Origin: Codonopsis lanceolata
Taxonomy: Eukaryota > Streptophyta > Magnoliopsida > Asterales > Campanulaceae
Direction of reading: 5' to 3'
Assembly (NCBI GenBank): GCA_013146195.2
Contig: CM028384.1
Location: forward strand, 72,081,990-72,145,989
DNA: 64,000 nt
In this document: positions 44,137-56,648 of the stretch, one piece after another
Layout of the letters: each line of letters opens with the position of its first letter
How positions within the stretch are numbered: position 1 is the first letter of the stretch
Translations under genes and position numbers: made by a program
Notes under the pieces: model-generated
The model's database searches: none
Told to the model about the DNA's origin: nothing
The model's input: only the letters and a program-made list of their open reading frames with translations

Positions 44137-44466
44137 TTATTTATAACAACGCATCGCAATTCCAAAAAAATACATATCGTACATTCCCATTCCAAATGGA
44201 TTTGAAACATCAATCTGACCCCAATCAAGGGAGTCTGCCTTTACTATCTTTCTTCTTACTAGTGAATAAAGCCCAACGAAGCCAGCCCCGGCCATTGCAG
44301 CCACAACCAGATCTTGCTCTCCTCCAACAACAACCACCCATCTTTGATCAGTCAAAACTCGAGGTCCAGTCTCCTTAATATTAATCCCCCAGCTCGCAGC
44401 ATAATTATGGTCGTTGCCCGTTTCCTTAATATGGTCTGGTTCGTAGAATGCACGTGTTTTGTTCAT
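44137..44466 (-). CDS. Doubtful small ORF, ~109 aa with one hydrophobic segment
   Basis: Open from ATG 44466 to the stop at 44137. The repeated IKETG word and a hydrophobic stretch (LVVAAMAGAGFVGLYSLV) give it protein-like texture. There is no recognisable family, no TATA box or splice context, and it lies among repeats. It could equally be a degenerate exon or chance. Confidence 0.22.
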   Translation of the reverse strand: MNKTRAFYEPDHIKETGNDHNYAASWGINIKETGPRVLTDQRWVVVVGGEQDLVVAAMAGAGFVGLYSLVRRKIVKADSLDWGQIDVSNPFGMGMYDMYFFGIAMRCYK

Positions 44467-44679
44467 GATTGGTGGAGATGTGCCGGACACGTGACTTGTA
44501 TATTGAGCCTATTGGACCAGACAGTTCACCTTTGAAACAAAAACCTCAATAAAAAATGAGTAGGTCTCCTGTAAGACTTAATCCTTACGGACTTATCCAT
44601 GTTAAATGTGTCAAGATTTCGTAATCTCAGTGCAACCCTTCGACTTTTAAAAATTACAGTGTCATCCCTCACATGTATA

Positions 44680-45180
44680 AATGCAGAGTGTCACTTTTTA
44701 GTATTAAAAATATCACTTTTCAGTATAAAATATGTAACCTTTTTTTAATAAAAAAATATCATTTTTTTTCCTTTAAAAGATGTTATTTTTAGTCTTAAAT
44801 GTGTTATTTTTTAGCCTTAAATATGATACTTTTGGTCATGTCACTTTTGCTTTAAAAAACATTACTTTTTTATATTATAAATGAAAACCATCATTTTTTG
44901 GTGTTAAACGATGAAAATATCACTTTATAGCATTGAGAGTGCCACATTTTAGTATTACATGTGTTATTTTTGGAAGTCACTTTTTAGTATTAAATGTGTC
45001 ACTTTTTAATTTTAAGAGTGTTACTTTTTTGTATTAAGAGTGTTACTTTATATTTTTTTTAATTTAATGAAAATTCTAATAAATTTCCCTTTATAGTGTA
45101 ACGTTTGACCTTAAAATGTGTTACTTTTGTCTTTTAAATGTGTCATGTTTGAGTTTAAATGTGTCACTTAGCATTTCGTC
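44680..45180. repeat. Degenerate array of GTGTCACTTTTTAGTATTAA-type units
   Basis: About twenty imperfect units of 20-30 bp alternate a TCACTTTT/GTTACTTTT word with a TTAGTATTAA(A)TGTG word. The block is preceded at ~44555-44600 by a CTGTAAGACTTAATCCTTACGG stretch like those near 47100 and 50650, so it may be part of a larger dispersed element. Confidence 0.6.
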
Positions 45181-45735
45181 AAAGTCCGTTAGGGTCCGTC
45201 AAGCATTACAAGACAAATGAGGCTAACGGAGCTGACAAAGGATGAAACTACAAGAATTGGGAAGAAGAAAAATTTCGACGACAAATTTTAAAAATATAGG
45301 GGTACGAAAACAAAATGAGAAACTTTTCATTAATGAGATGGTTAGCCTACCGAGCTGATACATGGCAAGCCACACTTAATAAAAATGCATTCCATCGCTA
45401 AAAGAATTCAAAGATGGGACCTCCACCAAATTTAGAACTTTCGCCTTGAACCATTTCGATCGAGCCGTTTCTATAATTTTTAATAACATTTTTTTAATTT
45501 ATTATGATCAAAAATTTCTAAATAGACATCTATCTTAGGGATTCATGTTAACAAATTACATTCTAGTTTTAAATAAAGAATTTAATTTCTTCCGGTCCAT
45601 TGAATTAAGATGTGAAACATAGCTTGATAGCGACATAAACAACAAGAATCAACGCTTCCTCGGCTTGGAGGTCCCACCTCCACATACGTCAGCTCCGTAT
45701 ACCCCGTAACCAATTATTCTCTCTCATCCGCTCCC

Positions 45736-45743
45736 TATAAATA
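45736..45743 (+). promoter_or_regulatory. TATA box of the DUF1685 gene
   Basis: TATAAATA in a CCC-TATAAATA-CC context, 120 bp upstream of the ATG at 45863. C-rich leader follows. Confidence 0.75.
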
Positions 45744-45862
45744 CCTCATTTCTCAATCTACACCAAAATCCTCACGTAGACCGCAGCCCGCCTCCCGTTG
45801 ATCCCAGTCCACCAGGTCTCCGGGCTTAGGTTTGGGTCCGGCCCCCAGGGTTGGCCCAATCA

Positions 45863-46560
45863 ATGTCACCTCCCGAACCCCATCTCCCGCCACCACCGCC
45901 TCCGCCACTGTTGGTTCAATTGGCGCCTCCAAAACCATCGCTGATCAAACACAAGTCGTGGTCCCCTGACATTAGCCGCGAAGAGATATGGATTAGACGG
46001 AAAGGCAATCACAACAAACGTCAAAATACCCCACGCAAGAATGTCACGGATGAGGACCTCGACGAGCTCAAAGGCTGCATCGAGCTAGGTTTCGGATTCG
46101 AATTCGAGTCTTCCGAAATCGAACCACGCCTTTCCGATGCTCTTCCCGCTTTGAACTTCTATCACGCCGTCAATAAACGGTATCACGACACCGTTTTCAA
46201 GTCGTCGCCGCCGTCCCCTTCGTCATCCTCGTCCACCACCTCTGAGTGCGATTCACCGCTGCCCGTTTGCAGCTCTGACACCATGTTCTGTCTAGGTATT
46301 TTTCTTTTCCAATAGAACTTAAGTGGTGTGAACAAACGAGCAGATGAGGGAACTATAGGGAATTATTATTTGAATTTTATTGAAAATTATAAAAACATGC
46401 TACAAATTGATGATATTAAAATTGAGACGGGATTGGAATTGTTGTTTAATTGCGTCTGTGAATTTTTTTGGGTGCAGGGGAAAATCCGGATATGGTGAAG
46501 ACAAGATTGAGACAATGGGCCCAGGTTGTGGCTTGTTCGGTGCGCCAATCTTCATGCTGA
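45863..46560 (+). CDS. DUF1685 family protein, 171 aa
   Basis: Two exons, 45863-46295 and 46478-46560, with donor CTAG/GTATTT and acceptor GGTGCAG; the joined frame ends TGA. The first ATG is at 45863; an in-frame TTG at 45851 is not a plant start. The protein begins with a proline run and then HKSWSPDISREEIWIRRKG. The DUF1685 core follows: VTDEDLDELKGCIELGFGF, LSDALPALNFYHAVNKRYHD, a serine-rich linker, and the exon-2 tail PDMVKTRLRQWAQVVACSV. This is the full order of the plant-specific family. The biochemical role is unknown; members are small, probably soluble proteins. The phase-1 intron before the conserved tail agrees with the conserved protein sequence running across the junction. Confidence 0.93.
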
Positions 46561-46590
46561 ATAATAATAATAATCATCATCATCATCATT
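46561..46590. repeat. (AAT)n(CAT)n microsatellite in the 3' UTR
   Basis: Trinucleotide runs begin directly after the stop codon of the DUF1685 gene. Confidence 0.9.
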
Positions 46591-46699
46591 GTTCAACGAT
46601 CATCAAGGTTACCAAACAACCGAACCAAATGTCAACCTGTTTTCAATTGCCTTTGTCCCGCAAGACAATCTCCAGTTCTTCACCCACACATTGTTAATT

Positions 46700-49600
46700 T
46701 AGCATTTTCTTTCTCTTAACATTTTCTTTTTCTTTTTTAGTAATAACTTGTAATCTTGTGTATAACTGTTGACCTTAGCAAATGGGAAGGTGATTTGTGA
46801 ATAGAGATAAAAAGGCATTCTTTTTTCTTTGATACTTCAGTTTCAATGGTGGGTCAAACTGATATATTTTTCGGGTCAATGGCATTTATATTTCAATTTC
46901 AATACCAATTCAAACTTTCTTTGTTAATTTATTAGCTTTCCTGTTCTCTTTCTATCTCTCGGAATTCGGATGCGTCATAGTCACATTAAACTCACTCACG
47001 AGACCCTCGTAATTGGTTCTATCTTACGGAATTAACACAAGTTACTAAGAATGTTTTTTATAAAATCAGATCTTTATTATCCGACCTACCGTGGGTTGGT
47101 GACTTGAGTTCGTCTTATTAATTAAGATCCATAAGACGATCTTACAGAAAATTTACTCTAAGACAAATCTGGAAAAAACATGGAAGATATCAGATATATA
47201 TAGCAAAAATAAGATTTCAATTAAGAAAGTAAGTTAAGTTAGTTAAATTGTCTTGATTTTATATAAAATAAAAGTATACTTACTAAAATATTAAGAATCC
47301 CACTCATCAAAGCGATGATAATTAATGCAATTTTAACTCATTAAAATTCATTATAGCTCATTTATTAGTGGCTCTATTGGGAATGTGCACCCATCTTGAA
47401 AAACAAAGAATTAACAAGGGTATTTTTGTAAAACTTCTTGAAAGTTGTGAATAGAGTTTAATATGGTGATTTTCTTATATTTAGGTCAAAAAATTTTTTT
47501 TATATTTATTCGGAGGAGTATATATATAATCCCACAAAAAGTTGTTTTTCTAAAATAGAAATCAATTTCTATGTAATAAAAGTGGTGAGTCATTTATTGA
47601 AATCATAAATCTGACTATACATTAATTAATTGCATATGTCCTTATCATCAAATATTACCTTGAAATGTGAAAAACAAATACTCCTTGGAATATAGAAATC
47701 AAATTCTGTTTTGGAATATGAACAAACCTTTAATGATTTCAAAACACAGTTAAAAAAATATTTCAATTCCATCAACATCTTAATTTTATTGTCCTTTTTA
47801 CATACGCTAACAAATTTTGGTCTTATAAAAGAAAAAAGATAACAAACTTAAACAATTGGCTTCAACCAACATATATTACAAAAATCTTATACTTTTACTT
47901 TTATGTAAAAACAAATAGCTCCTACAAAAGTGTGTTTATTTAAATATTAAATATAGAAAAAAAAAATTAACAAATCATTATTTAATTTCAACTTCGAGCA
48001 TGCAAGTCAAACAAAAAAACCTTGAACATTAACTAACGAACCAAGTTCCAATAAAGTTGAACTAGATTTTTTGTAAATTTTTTTGCTATTTGTTCGGTTT
48101 TAATGCTCGATCCCCCAAATCTAATCATTTTTGTATTTAAAAAATTAACTAATATTATATTATATTTTTTTACCAACTAACCAGTAAAAAGCTTGAAAAT
48201 CACATTGTAGAAGCTAATTTTTGAATGTAAACAATGTTGGAGATAAAGGTTTTATCCCCAAAATGTCATTTTCTCTATCAGTAAAAACGAGAAAATCAAA
48301 TTTATATGACAGAAAAATCACAAAACGAAAAAAAAAAAACTTGATAAGGAAAATATAATTCATATCGAAATAGTACTTGACAAACCTAAATCCTCGTCAC
48401 ATGCAATTGTAGATTTGAAATTAAATTACACATCTAATGAAATGGACAAAAAGAAAAAGCAATGCATTGAAAATCTATAAAAATATAAATAAACATAAAT
48501 AGACATATATTTTTCCATTTCCATCGGCCCCTAATTTGATATAACAAATATTTCAACACGATCAATATCTTAATTTTATTGTCCATTTTACATGTTAATA
48601 AATTGAGATCAATTTTTTAATATTTTATATGTTAAATATTATAATTTTTTAATAATATTTCAACACCATCAAGATCTTATTTTAACTTATAACATTTTAT
48701 ACGTAAAATAATGATGAACTTAAATAACCGGCCAACATGTATTATAATAATCATACAATTTTACGTTTATGCAAATGAAATATAGTCCCTACAAAATTGT
48801 GTTTATTAAAATATTAGAAACATAATAAAAGTAACAAACCATTACCAATAATTCAACTCGAGCATATAGATCAAATGAAAGTTAAGGTCAATCATTGATA
48901 TCATATACAATGGTGATTAATAAAAGTTAATAATGTTATATAATTTGATGTTGGGTCGTTCTTCGCAGATTGTAGAATATTTGGGTTTATGTGAAGGTTG
49001 GATTTAAGATGAAACCTGTCAAGAGAAATGCACATTAGAAGAAATGTAAGATAGAGCCTCACAAAACTCCTTTGGTATGAGAGTAACTTTTAAACTTAAT
49101 TGAAAGTAAAAGAACATAGTTTCGATATGTAAAATAAATGTACCTTTTAAATAAATAAATTATTATAAGGTTTATATACTATTTGAGAATGAAATCGGAC
49201 CGAGTAGTTATATATATATAGAGAATTGACCAACGCATTTCAGGTGTATAAAGGTTATAGAATAAAGTTAAGGGTTTTGATCCTACCTAAATATTTTCTT
49301 AGTGAATCGATTTCATGACCTTAATTTATTTTGTAGTTTTTATTTTGTGATATGCGGTGACCAGATAAGGAAGAGGAGGTGAACTGGAGAAGGAAGATGA
49401 AGTGGTAATGGTGAGGCAAAAAGGGAGGTAATGGGGACGAACTAGAGTAATATTTTTTTTTGTTTTTAGCTATAAACTTGACTTGTTTATTGCTTTGGGA
49501 TTGTTGAGAATTGAAATTAATGGTAGGTTTGCATATTTTTGTTCATTTTACAAATATAGATAAGTGTTTGATAAAATGACAAACATAATGTGTTTGATCT

Positions 49601-51451
49601 TTGATGTAAATTATCAAAAAAATGGTAATTATGCCTTAATTAGGCCCATTTAGTTGAGGCTAATGATTAAATTTTAGAACCTTGGTTTTGATAATGATGG
49701 GCCGTATACTTTGTGTGTTGGATTTGTTTCTCTTTTACCTTTTCCTGGGGGACATCTTCCTTAATTCTTTAGCTTTTTTCTTTTCCAACTCACTTTTCGT
49801 AATATTTTAACAAAAAAAGGTGGCAATATAGCCGTTGGTAAGGCTTGTTTGGCGGGGAAGATGAGTGGATTCTACATTGTTGGTTGCCGCCACAATATCA
49901 AAAGAATTGAGTGTCATTTGGGCCATTCAACGCATTTACTACTTGAAAGTTGAAACACATTATACCACCCGAGTTATTTATTTATATTTTTATTTATTAC
50001 TCTCATCGTTTTTAACAAAGAGTTTAATATTTTATTTTTGGTTGTTTTATTTAAAGAATTTATTTTAAAAAATTAAGGTATAAAAATATCATTTTATTAT
50101 TAATAAGTTACTAAAAATATCATTTTTTTAAAAAATTTGACTTTCAAACAGGACTTTTTGCTCGAAACAAAGGAAATATTTTTTAAAACTTGAATTAGAT
50201 CACCAAAAAATAAGAATAAGAAAGAGTCATCAATAATACATCGTTAAATTAGTTTGGTGATCAATAATTACGTGGAAATGAATTGACAGGTAATAGGCTA
50301 ATAGCCCACTTTTTTTTTTTAAACGCTGTAAGAGCACCATTAAGTTCAATGCTCAAATGTAGGCATATCAACCCACTTTATTCTCTCATATCTGCAAGAT
50401 AGGGAGAGCCACAAAATCACTTTAGTTTTCCCATGAGATTTTAAAAAATATACTCTCTCTGTTCCACGAAGAGAATTAGCTTTATATATTGAGATTGTGA
50501 TTCACTGACGGCTGAATTCTGGGATGTACGCTGTAGATTGTGGATTGCAATTGGCATGAAGTTGTAGTTTTCAAAAAATTATCTTGGAACCTAATTCAAT
50601 GTTGGTTGCCAAAATTAAATCTTAAACAAAAATTTAGGTAAGATGGTCTTACGCACATTTTTTGTAAGACGAATCCTCCTTATCCGATCAACCGTGTGTT
50701 GGTGGGTTGAGTTGTGAGAAAATAAGACTCCGTCTTACGAATTAAGATCCGTAAAATCATCTTGTAGGAGATATACTCAAATCTTAAATGGTGAGGAAAG
50801 CATGACAGGGAGGCTGAAGGTTATGCAGGTTAGTAAGTAGTTGTTGGGCCAAAGATTAGAGGTTGTGTGCATATTCACCGCGAGGCAAACCAAAATGTAC
50901 AATTATCAACTTGCGTGATAGCCTTTGTGAATCCTGATGATGTTGGGGTAGCTTGAACTGAGGTGGTGTAACAGTGTTAGGCCCACTTCAAGCATCTCTT
51001 CTTCTAGTACTATAGTGTTTTAAAAATCGTTGGACGGCTTCAAGTTTCATACGAGTGCCTAAAGTTAATTTTTTATTTATAAATATAAATATAATTAGAG
51101 CTTAATTTATTTGTAACTTAAAGTATTTCTGAATTTAAATTGCTTGCAAGTTATGACAAAAGAGAATTGTTGGTCTTGAGAGTTTCAAAAAGCCATAACG
51201 TATACTACTCTTTTCCAATGTGAAAGCAAGACAATCCACATTTTGACAAGTTATAGACAGTAAATTAAGGAAAAAATACTTTTTCTACTAACGTCTATTT
51301 GAGAGACTAAAATAACCTCGAACTTTTAATATTATAAATATTATCAATGTACTTGGTTTGAAAAAAATGTTATAAATGTACAAATAATTTAGATAAAGTG
51401 TCATCCGTTTTGTTAAGTCTCCATCCAATGATAGATCTTTATGGGTTTTTT
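46700..51451. other. Large AT-rich intergenic region with small repeats
   Basis: No gene supported. Two related MITE-like stretches lie at about 47075-47165 and 50637-50775, sharing TATCCGA-C-ACCGTG-GTTGGTG, TAAGACGATCTTA-type ends and AATTAAGATCCGTAA. A truncated relative of the 2261-3645 hAT element ends at ~49690. Elsewhere only AT-rich sequence with degenerate palindromes. Confidence 0.5.
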
Positions 51452-52234
51452 CAGGGCTGACTCAATTGTTATGGAGGCCTAAAGCGAATTATAGAATGAT
51501 GTCTTTTTAAAGTAAATAATAATTTATTATTAAAATTATTATATTTTTATTTAAAGTTTATTTTTTGTGCTTTTTGAGAGACAAAATCATTTATTAAATT
51601 ATTGTAATCGATTTCACTTAACAATTTTTTTTCAATAGATAATAAAGCTAGTCTACTTAATCTTTGTTGAGACATTGTCAATTTTAGATAAGATTTTGTT
51701 AATTTTAGCTTAGAAAAATTTCTTTCTGTCGAAGCAACAGTTACTGGAATTGTTAGCATTATTCTACAAGCGATCTTCGCATTTGGAAAAGAATCAACCC
51801 TTAATATATAATTAAGTATGTTCCTTGGTATATCATTCTTCACTTGTATAATTTCTCTTAAAATTTTTAGTTCCATAAGTAGATTTAATCTCTCAATATC
51901 ATAGTTGTCATTATATTTTAATGAATTTTAAAGGTTAAGACAATTTTCTTTTAAATTTTTATTATTCAATGACCTTAATTTCTCAATGCTAAATAAAAAA
52001 CTAAAAATATTTTCATGCATTTTCAATTGTTCAAATCTATTTTGAAAAATACTTTGAGTTGATAATTGTTTTTATAATTTTTTGTTTTAATTTCATGTGT
52101 TAGCAAGTTTATCAATTCATTTAGTTTAGGAAGCATAGTACCAATAGTAATAGAAAAAATAAAATAAAATAGAGACATTTTATTGGCGAGGCCTAAAGCC
52201 CTTTTTTACCCAACTTTCCTCTTGGGCGGCGCTG
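51452..52234 (-). mobile_element. hAT element remnant
   Basis: CAGGGCTGACTC with nearby GGAGGCCTAAAGCG at the left is echoed in reverse at the right (GAGGCCTAAAGCCC ... GGGCGGCGCTG). These GAGGCC-AAAGC subterminal words are common in plant hAT elements of the ZMYM-like transposase group. It contains a transposase C-terminus on the minus strand. The TSD is not clear. Confidence 0.55.
51547..51876 (-). pseudogene. hAT transposase C-terminal (dimerisation) fragment
   Basis: About 109 codons open on the minus strand without an ATG start. IPVTVASTERNFSKLKLTK and the following SYLKLTMSQQRLSRLALLSIEK are the conserved hAT C-terminal dimerisation motif of TTF-type zinc-finger/ZMYM-like transposases. 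The catalytic N-terminal part is missing or shattered upstream (51880-52200). Confidence 0.85.
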
Positions 52235-53191
52235 AGTTTCTTTCATAAACTTTTAAAGTGAAGGATATGTCCATTTAATTATAACATTAACAAATTAGCA
52301 TTTTATCTTCTTCCTCACTCTCTACTTATATAACAACACTCCAACTAGGGTTGTTGATTTGGAGAGTTGGGTCGGGTTGAAATAAATAACGGGAAAATCC
52401 GTTTGACCCCATTTCCTATAAAAAAGCACACAAAGCACGAAAAAAATTTAGCGGACCCGACCCGCTTTAACCACTCATCAGTTTTTTTTTTTTTTGTCGA
52501 AACGGGAAATCCATTTCGACCCAAAAAAATTAAACGAATCAGGTTGGATCGAATAATTTTCAAACCGGGTTGGGTTGGTTAATGAGTTGTAATTGTCAGA
52601 CTTAACTCCAACAATTCACTAAAATTTCTCAGCAATCAATCAATCGTATGAACCTATCAAATGTCCCAGAATGTGTTAATGGATTAGTAATTACCTCCGC
52701 GACGGATCTGACGAAGGCGTCCAACGTTGAAGAGGACCTGAGAGTGGACTCGCACAGTTTCTGGAAAATGGATGTCTTAAATTGGTATAGACCGAGATGT
52801 ATTCATGTTATGTTTAATTTTCTGAGATGAATTGGAGATCTGTGTCCGTGTGTAGTTTATGTAAAGGCGCTCTTAATTTGGGATTTCTTTCCATGCGTTA
52901 CAACGAAGCAAGATCGTTCACAAACCCATCGTCAAAATTTCATCTTCTTCCATGTAATTATAAAATTTCGTTGTTAATGTCACTCTCTTGCACAAACCCA
53001 TCAAAATTGCAGGATGAAATTAACAGGTCCAAACATATCCAAACGCCCATCATCATCTCTCTGCAGCATCCTCGATCCTTAAATTGCATTCGATCTAGGT
53101 CACATGAACCCTCATTGTCCTTATATAAACCTTGATCCTGTCGAGGTTGTAGCCATCATTTTAACCCTCTAATTTGTGGGGGGTTTGAGTG
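52235..53191. other. Intergenic DNA with a possible exon relic
   Basis: 52345-52585 contains GGGTCGGGTTG/GACCCGACCC-type words, probably a hAT MITE relic. At 52697 the minus strand reads GTCGCGGAG/GTAATTAC, a good donor preceded by ~90 bp with a codon-like open frame (TLDAFVRSVAE). It could be a stray first exon, but no continuation was found. Confidence 0.35.
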
Positions 53192-53199
53192 TGTATAAG

Positions 53200-53607
53200 T
53201 AGTGGTGGGTATCGGGTCGGGTACTCGAAAAACAAATAGGATATTTTACTACCCGAATCCGCTTCGAAAAAATCGGGTAACCGTACTTCGGGTATCCGAA
53301 TTCATCGGGTAACCCGTTATGTTTAAAACAACTTTTTTATTAAAAAAAAACATTTTTTTTGTGCTTGGTAGGTTTGTAATTGTTTGGTATTGGTATTGGT
53401 AATAGTAATGTGATTTAAGAATAGACTAAAGTCATAAGTGATTGATTAGTTGGTTTAATGTAATAAAAAAAATTAGTCATCTAGAAATCGGGTTTTTCGG
53501 GTACCAATGCAAAACCCGATAAATGACCCGTTTTCCAGACCGGGTTCGGATAACCCGTTAACCGAAAACACCCGATTCAAAAAACCGAACCCGTTTACCC
53601 ACCCATA
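53200..53607. mobile_element. hAT MITE, 408 bp, perfect 8-bp TSD
   Basis: TGTATAAG flanks both sides (53192-53199 and 53608-53615). The ends are TAGTGGTGGGTATCGGGTCG and, on the minus strand, TATGGGTGGGTAAACGGGTT. GGGTAACCCG/CGGGTAC words are dense near the termini. No coding sequence. Confidence 0.85.
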
Positions 53608-54303
53608 TGTATAAGGTTGTAGGGCTACATGGATACAAAATTTAATGTAAGCTAAAGTAAGTTGCTAGTTGTGAGTAGAAGGTTAAAAATTTTGGGTGGA
53701 GCTATAGACCCCCTGCTTTCTATTTTTTATACCACATTTCCGGTAATATATATTACAAGATACAACACCTTCGTATAATAAATAAAGTGTAAATAGTAGA
53801 AAGTTAGGTGTGTATAGCTCCATCCAAAAACTAATGTATCGAGTGTGGAGGAGCAAAAGAAGGGAAGAAGATGATTAGTGAATTCGTTAATGTTATTATT
53901 ATATGGAGTTACGTTTTACTTTAAAATTTCATGAAAATAACCCTTAAAGATCTACATCATTGCTTCGTTAAAGAAGTTGGATGAAGACTTAAATAAATTA
54001 ATGATATTTTATCCAAATTATTTATACACTTGTAACATTTCTCTCGATCTGAAACTGAATACATTTGCAACATTTGTCGTAATGGAAACACGAGGTTATT
54101 TTAATCTCTCCAAAATAATATATTGGTGTAAAAGTAGTTTTCTCAAATAATAATAATAATAATAATAATAAGCATCTTAACATCAAGTTAATTTATCCTT
54201 CACATAAGGTCATTAAGTGTTGTTCAATGTGGTCAATTAAGTAGATTTATGGTATGGGCAAATATTCAATACTCTTTGTAACTCCCAATTAACAAAAACA
54301 TAT

Positions 54304-54561
54304 ATTCTTCCTCCCTCCGTCCCCAAAGTATGATCATTTGTTGACTTGATACACAAATTAAGAAAAAAAAAATTGACTCGATTATTAAAATTTGTAAAGT
54401 GTTAGTTTCTTTTAGGTCTAGTGACCCATAATTAAAGTAGGAAAAAAAATATTAATATTGGTAAAGTGTGGTGTCCGAAAATGAAAACTTTCAAACAAGA
54501 CAATATTTTTGGGACTGATGAAAAAGGAAAGTACAACAATAATTATTGAACGGATGAAGTA
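54304..54561. mobile_element. Stowaway-like MITE
   Basis: Begins TTCCTCCCTCCGTCCCC and ends GAACGGATGAAGTA, imperfect inverted repeats of the CTCCCTCCGTCC class, ~258 bp, next to TA dinucleotides. Confidence 0.6.
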
Positions 54562-55723
54562 TTAGTTATTACTTAGTCCACTAAAAAAGTTTATGAAATT
54601 TTTCAATAATTAAAGGAAAAATTAATGCAATTAGAGTTGACATAATTAAAAACAAATTAAGCTCAACCAGCTTACAACACGAGTGGAGATGTAAAAAAAA
54701 CTGTGATGTGTAAATGTTCGTGAAAATTGTGATTAGTAAATTAAGATGAAATATTATAAAAATTGTAAGTATAATTATTGAAAGTTGACTATTTAACTGA
54801 AATATATTAAAATAAAATAATAGACTATTTGCGTGAAACAAAGAATGTAAATAAAATTGTGATGAGTAAATGATCGCAAAAATCACAATGCTTACTGGGG
54901 TTTTGGATTTTTAGTCGACAAAAATCAATATTAAATTCTAGCTAGTCACAATATAATATAATATTGTAAAAAATATAATATTTGTTTTTTAAAATTTTTA
55001 TAAGCTTCAATACATGTACTTTAATATCTTTTTTCTAATTTTTCCTGCATTTCCCTTATGGTCTGAATTTTTTAAAATTTTGATTTATTCGACTTTCGTT
55101 AGTTCACTTTGTCACATTTAATTTATTTATAATTTTTGTTCCATGATATTTTCAATTGAGTTTATATCATTGAGCAGGTACTGAAATGGTGTATGTGTGT
55201 GAGATAATGCTTTTAGAAAGCCAACAAAATATGTTATTACTTTAGTTTTTGAGATTTTTTGTGAAGAATATTGATCCAATTATATCAAAATCGCAAATAA
55301 ATAGCATTTTCCAATGATGCAAAGCATGGGCCATGCCTCTATTGCATATAGTCATATTACTCATATGCCAAGGCACACTCACGAGTAACGGATAGTTATG
55401 GCATAATTAGTGCTCACATTAATAGCTACTCCAAAGATACTAAATTCAAAATATTAGAACTGCACAGGGAAGTAAATAGTTAAAAATTGAACCAAAACAA
55501 TTCCAGAAAAATTATATTTAACTAACCAAAGCACACTAACAAAACATATTCCCTAATTTCATTAAAAACCTGCCGCCAGTTACTAGCAATCCACAACAAA
55601 ATCCAACCAAAAAAATCTACCAAAAGAAAAATAAACTCATCCAAAACCAAAGCTAAAGTATCACACTCACACCCCATCTCTAAAACAACTCTCTAGAGGA
55701 TAAGTATCACACACCAACTCTAT
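54562..55723. other. AT-rich intergenic DNA and 3' flank of the phytocyanin gene
   Basis: No gene recognised. The ~200 bp before 55724 probably hold the 3' UTR of the minus-strand phytocyanin gene. Confidence 0.4.
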
Positions 55724-56543
55724 CTAAACCATAATCAACCCAACAAAGCTACCAAAAACTAATGCAACGCTAGAAAATCCAACGGTAAGACCATAACCAG
55801 CACCGGTGGGAGAGGGAGCCGGAGCAAAATACACAGGGGAAGGAACTGGTGCAGAATCGTGTCCCGGGAAGCCACCGCCGTGTTTGGCAGACAAAACTTT
55901 CACCTCCAGCTTCTGACCCTTCTCGCAGTGCCCTTCCGCGCCACTAATGAAAAAGAAAGCCCCCGAGTCATTGAACACTATCTTGGAGTTGCCATCATTG
56001 TATGTCTTGATTGGATTAGCTTTGTTGCAGCTAATGTAATCGTGTTCGCTCACTTGAAGAATCGAATCAGAATTCGAATCGTATTTCACAACTGAAAACA
56101 TCAACAACAACAACAAAAAAGGGTTAAATTTACGCCCACTTACGTTACAAGGTTCGAATTGATTCATGCCCTACATTTTCGAAAAAAAAAAAAAACTAAA
56201 TATTAATTCAAAATTATACAAGGTTTTAACCGACTCTTTAATTTGAATGGAATTTCTTGCGTTACTAGATGAAGCGAAACGAAGCGAAACTCAAAAGCAT
56301 ATCCAACAAGTTAAGATAGGCAAACATCAAGCTAACATGGGATTAATAAACAAGGAAATGGAGATGAAATTTACCGATAGAATCGCCAATCCTAAAACGC
56401 TCTCTCTCAGCCCATTTGTTAAACTCATCTGGAAACGATGGAATTTTCCACAGATGATCTTTTCCACCAACAAGGAAATCTGTAGCATCTGAAATAGAAA
56501 ACAGCCAGAAAAAAGCAATAATAGTCTTCAAGGAAGAAGCCAT
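55724..56543 (-). CDS. Early nodulin-like protein (phytocyanin domain, predicted GPI anchor), 178 aa
   Basis: Exons 56375-56543 and 55724-56091 join in phase 1 (donor ATCG/GTAAAT, acceptor GTTTTCAG), the usual single phytocyanin intron. Residues 1-20 form a signal peptide (MASSLKTIIAFFWLFSISDA). The domain follows with VGGKDHLWKIP, FNKWAERERFRIGDSI, VVKYD...SILQV, SCNKANPI and FFISGAEGHCEKGQKLEVKV. The two cysteines can form the family disulfide. The set of copper-binding histidines is not complete, as in other early nodulin-like proteins, so copper binding is unlikely. The tail has APVPSP/APAPSP arabinogalactan-type motifs and a final hydrophobic segment typical of GPI signals. Such proteins sit on the outer face of the plasma membrane. 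Confidence 0.94.
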
Positions 56544-56640
56544 TTTGAAAATGAAATGAGACGTTTCTAAACCAAAGACCGAGTAAGAAGCACTTTCAGT
56601 ATGGTTGTTTGAAGTTTAAAGTTTGAAGGGGTTGTTTACT

Positions 56641-56648
56641 TATTTATA
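56641..56648 (-). promoter_or_regulatory. TATA box of the phytocyanin gene
   Basis: TATAAATA on the minus strand, about 100 bp before the ATG at 56543, in a GTATAAATAAG context. Confidence 0.7.
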
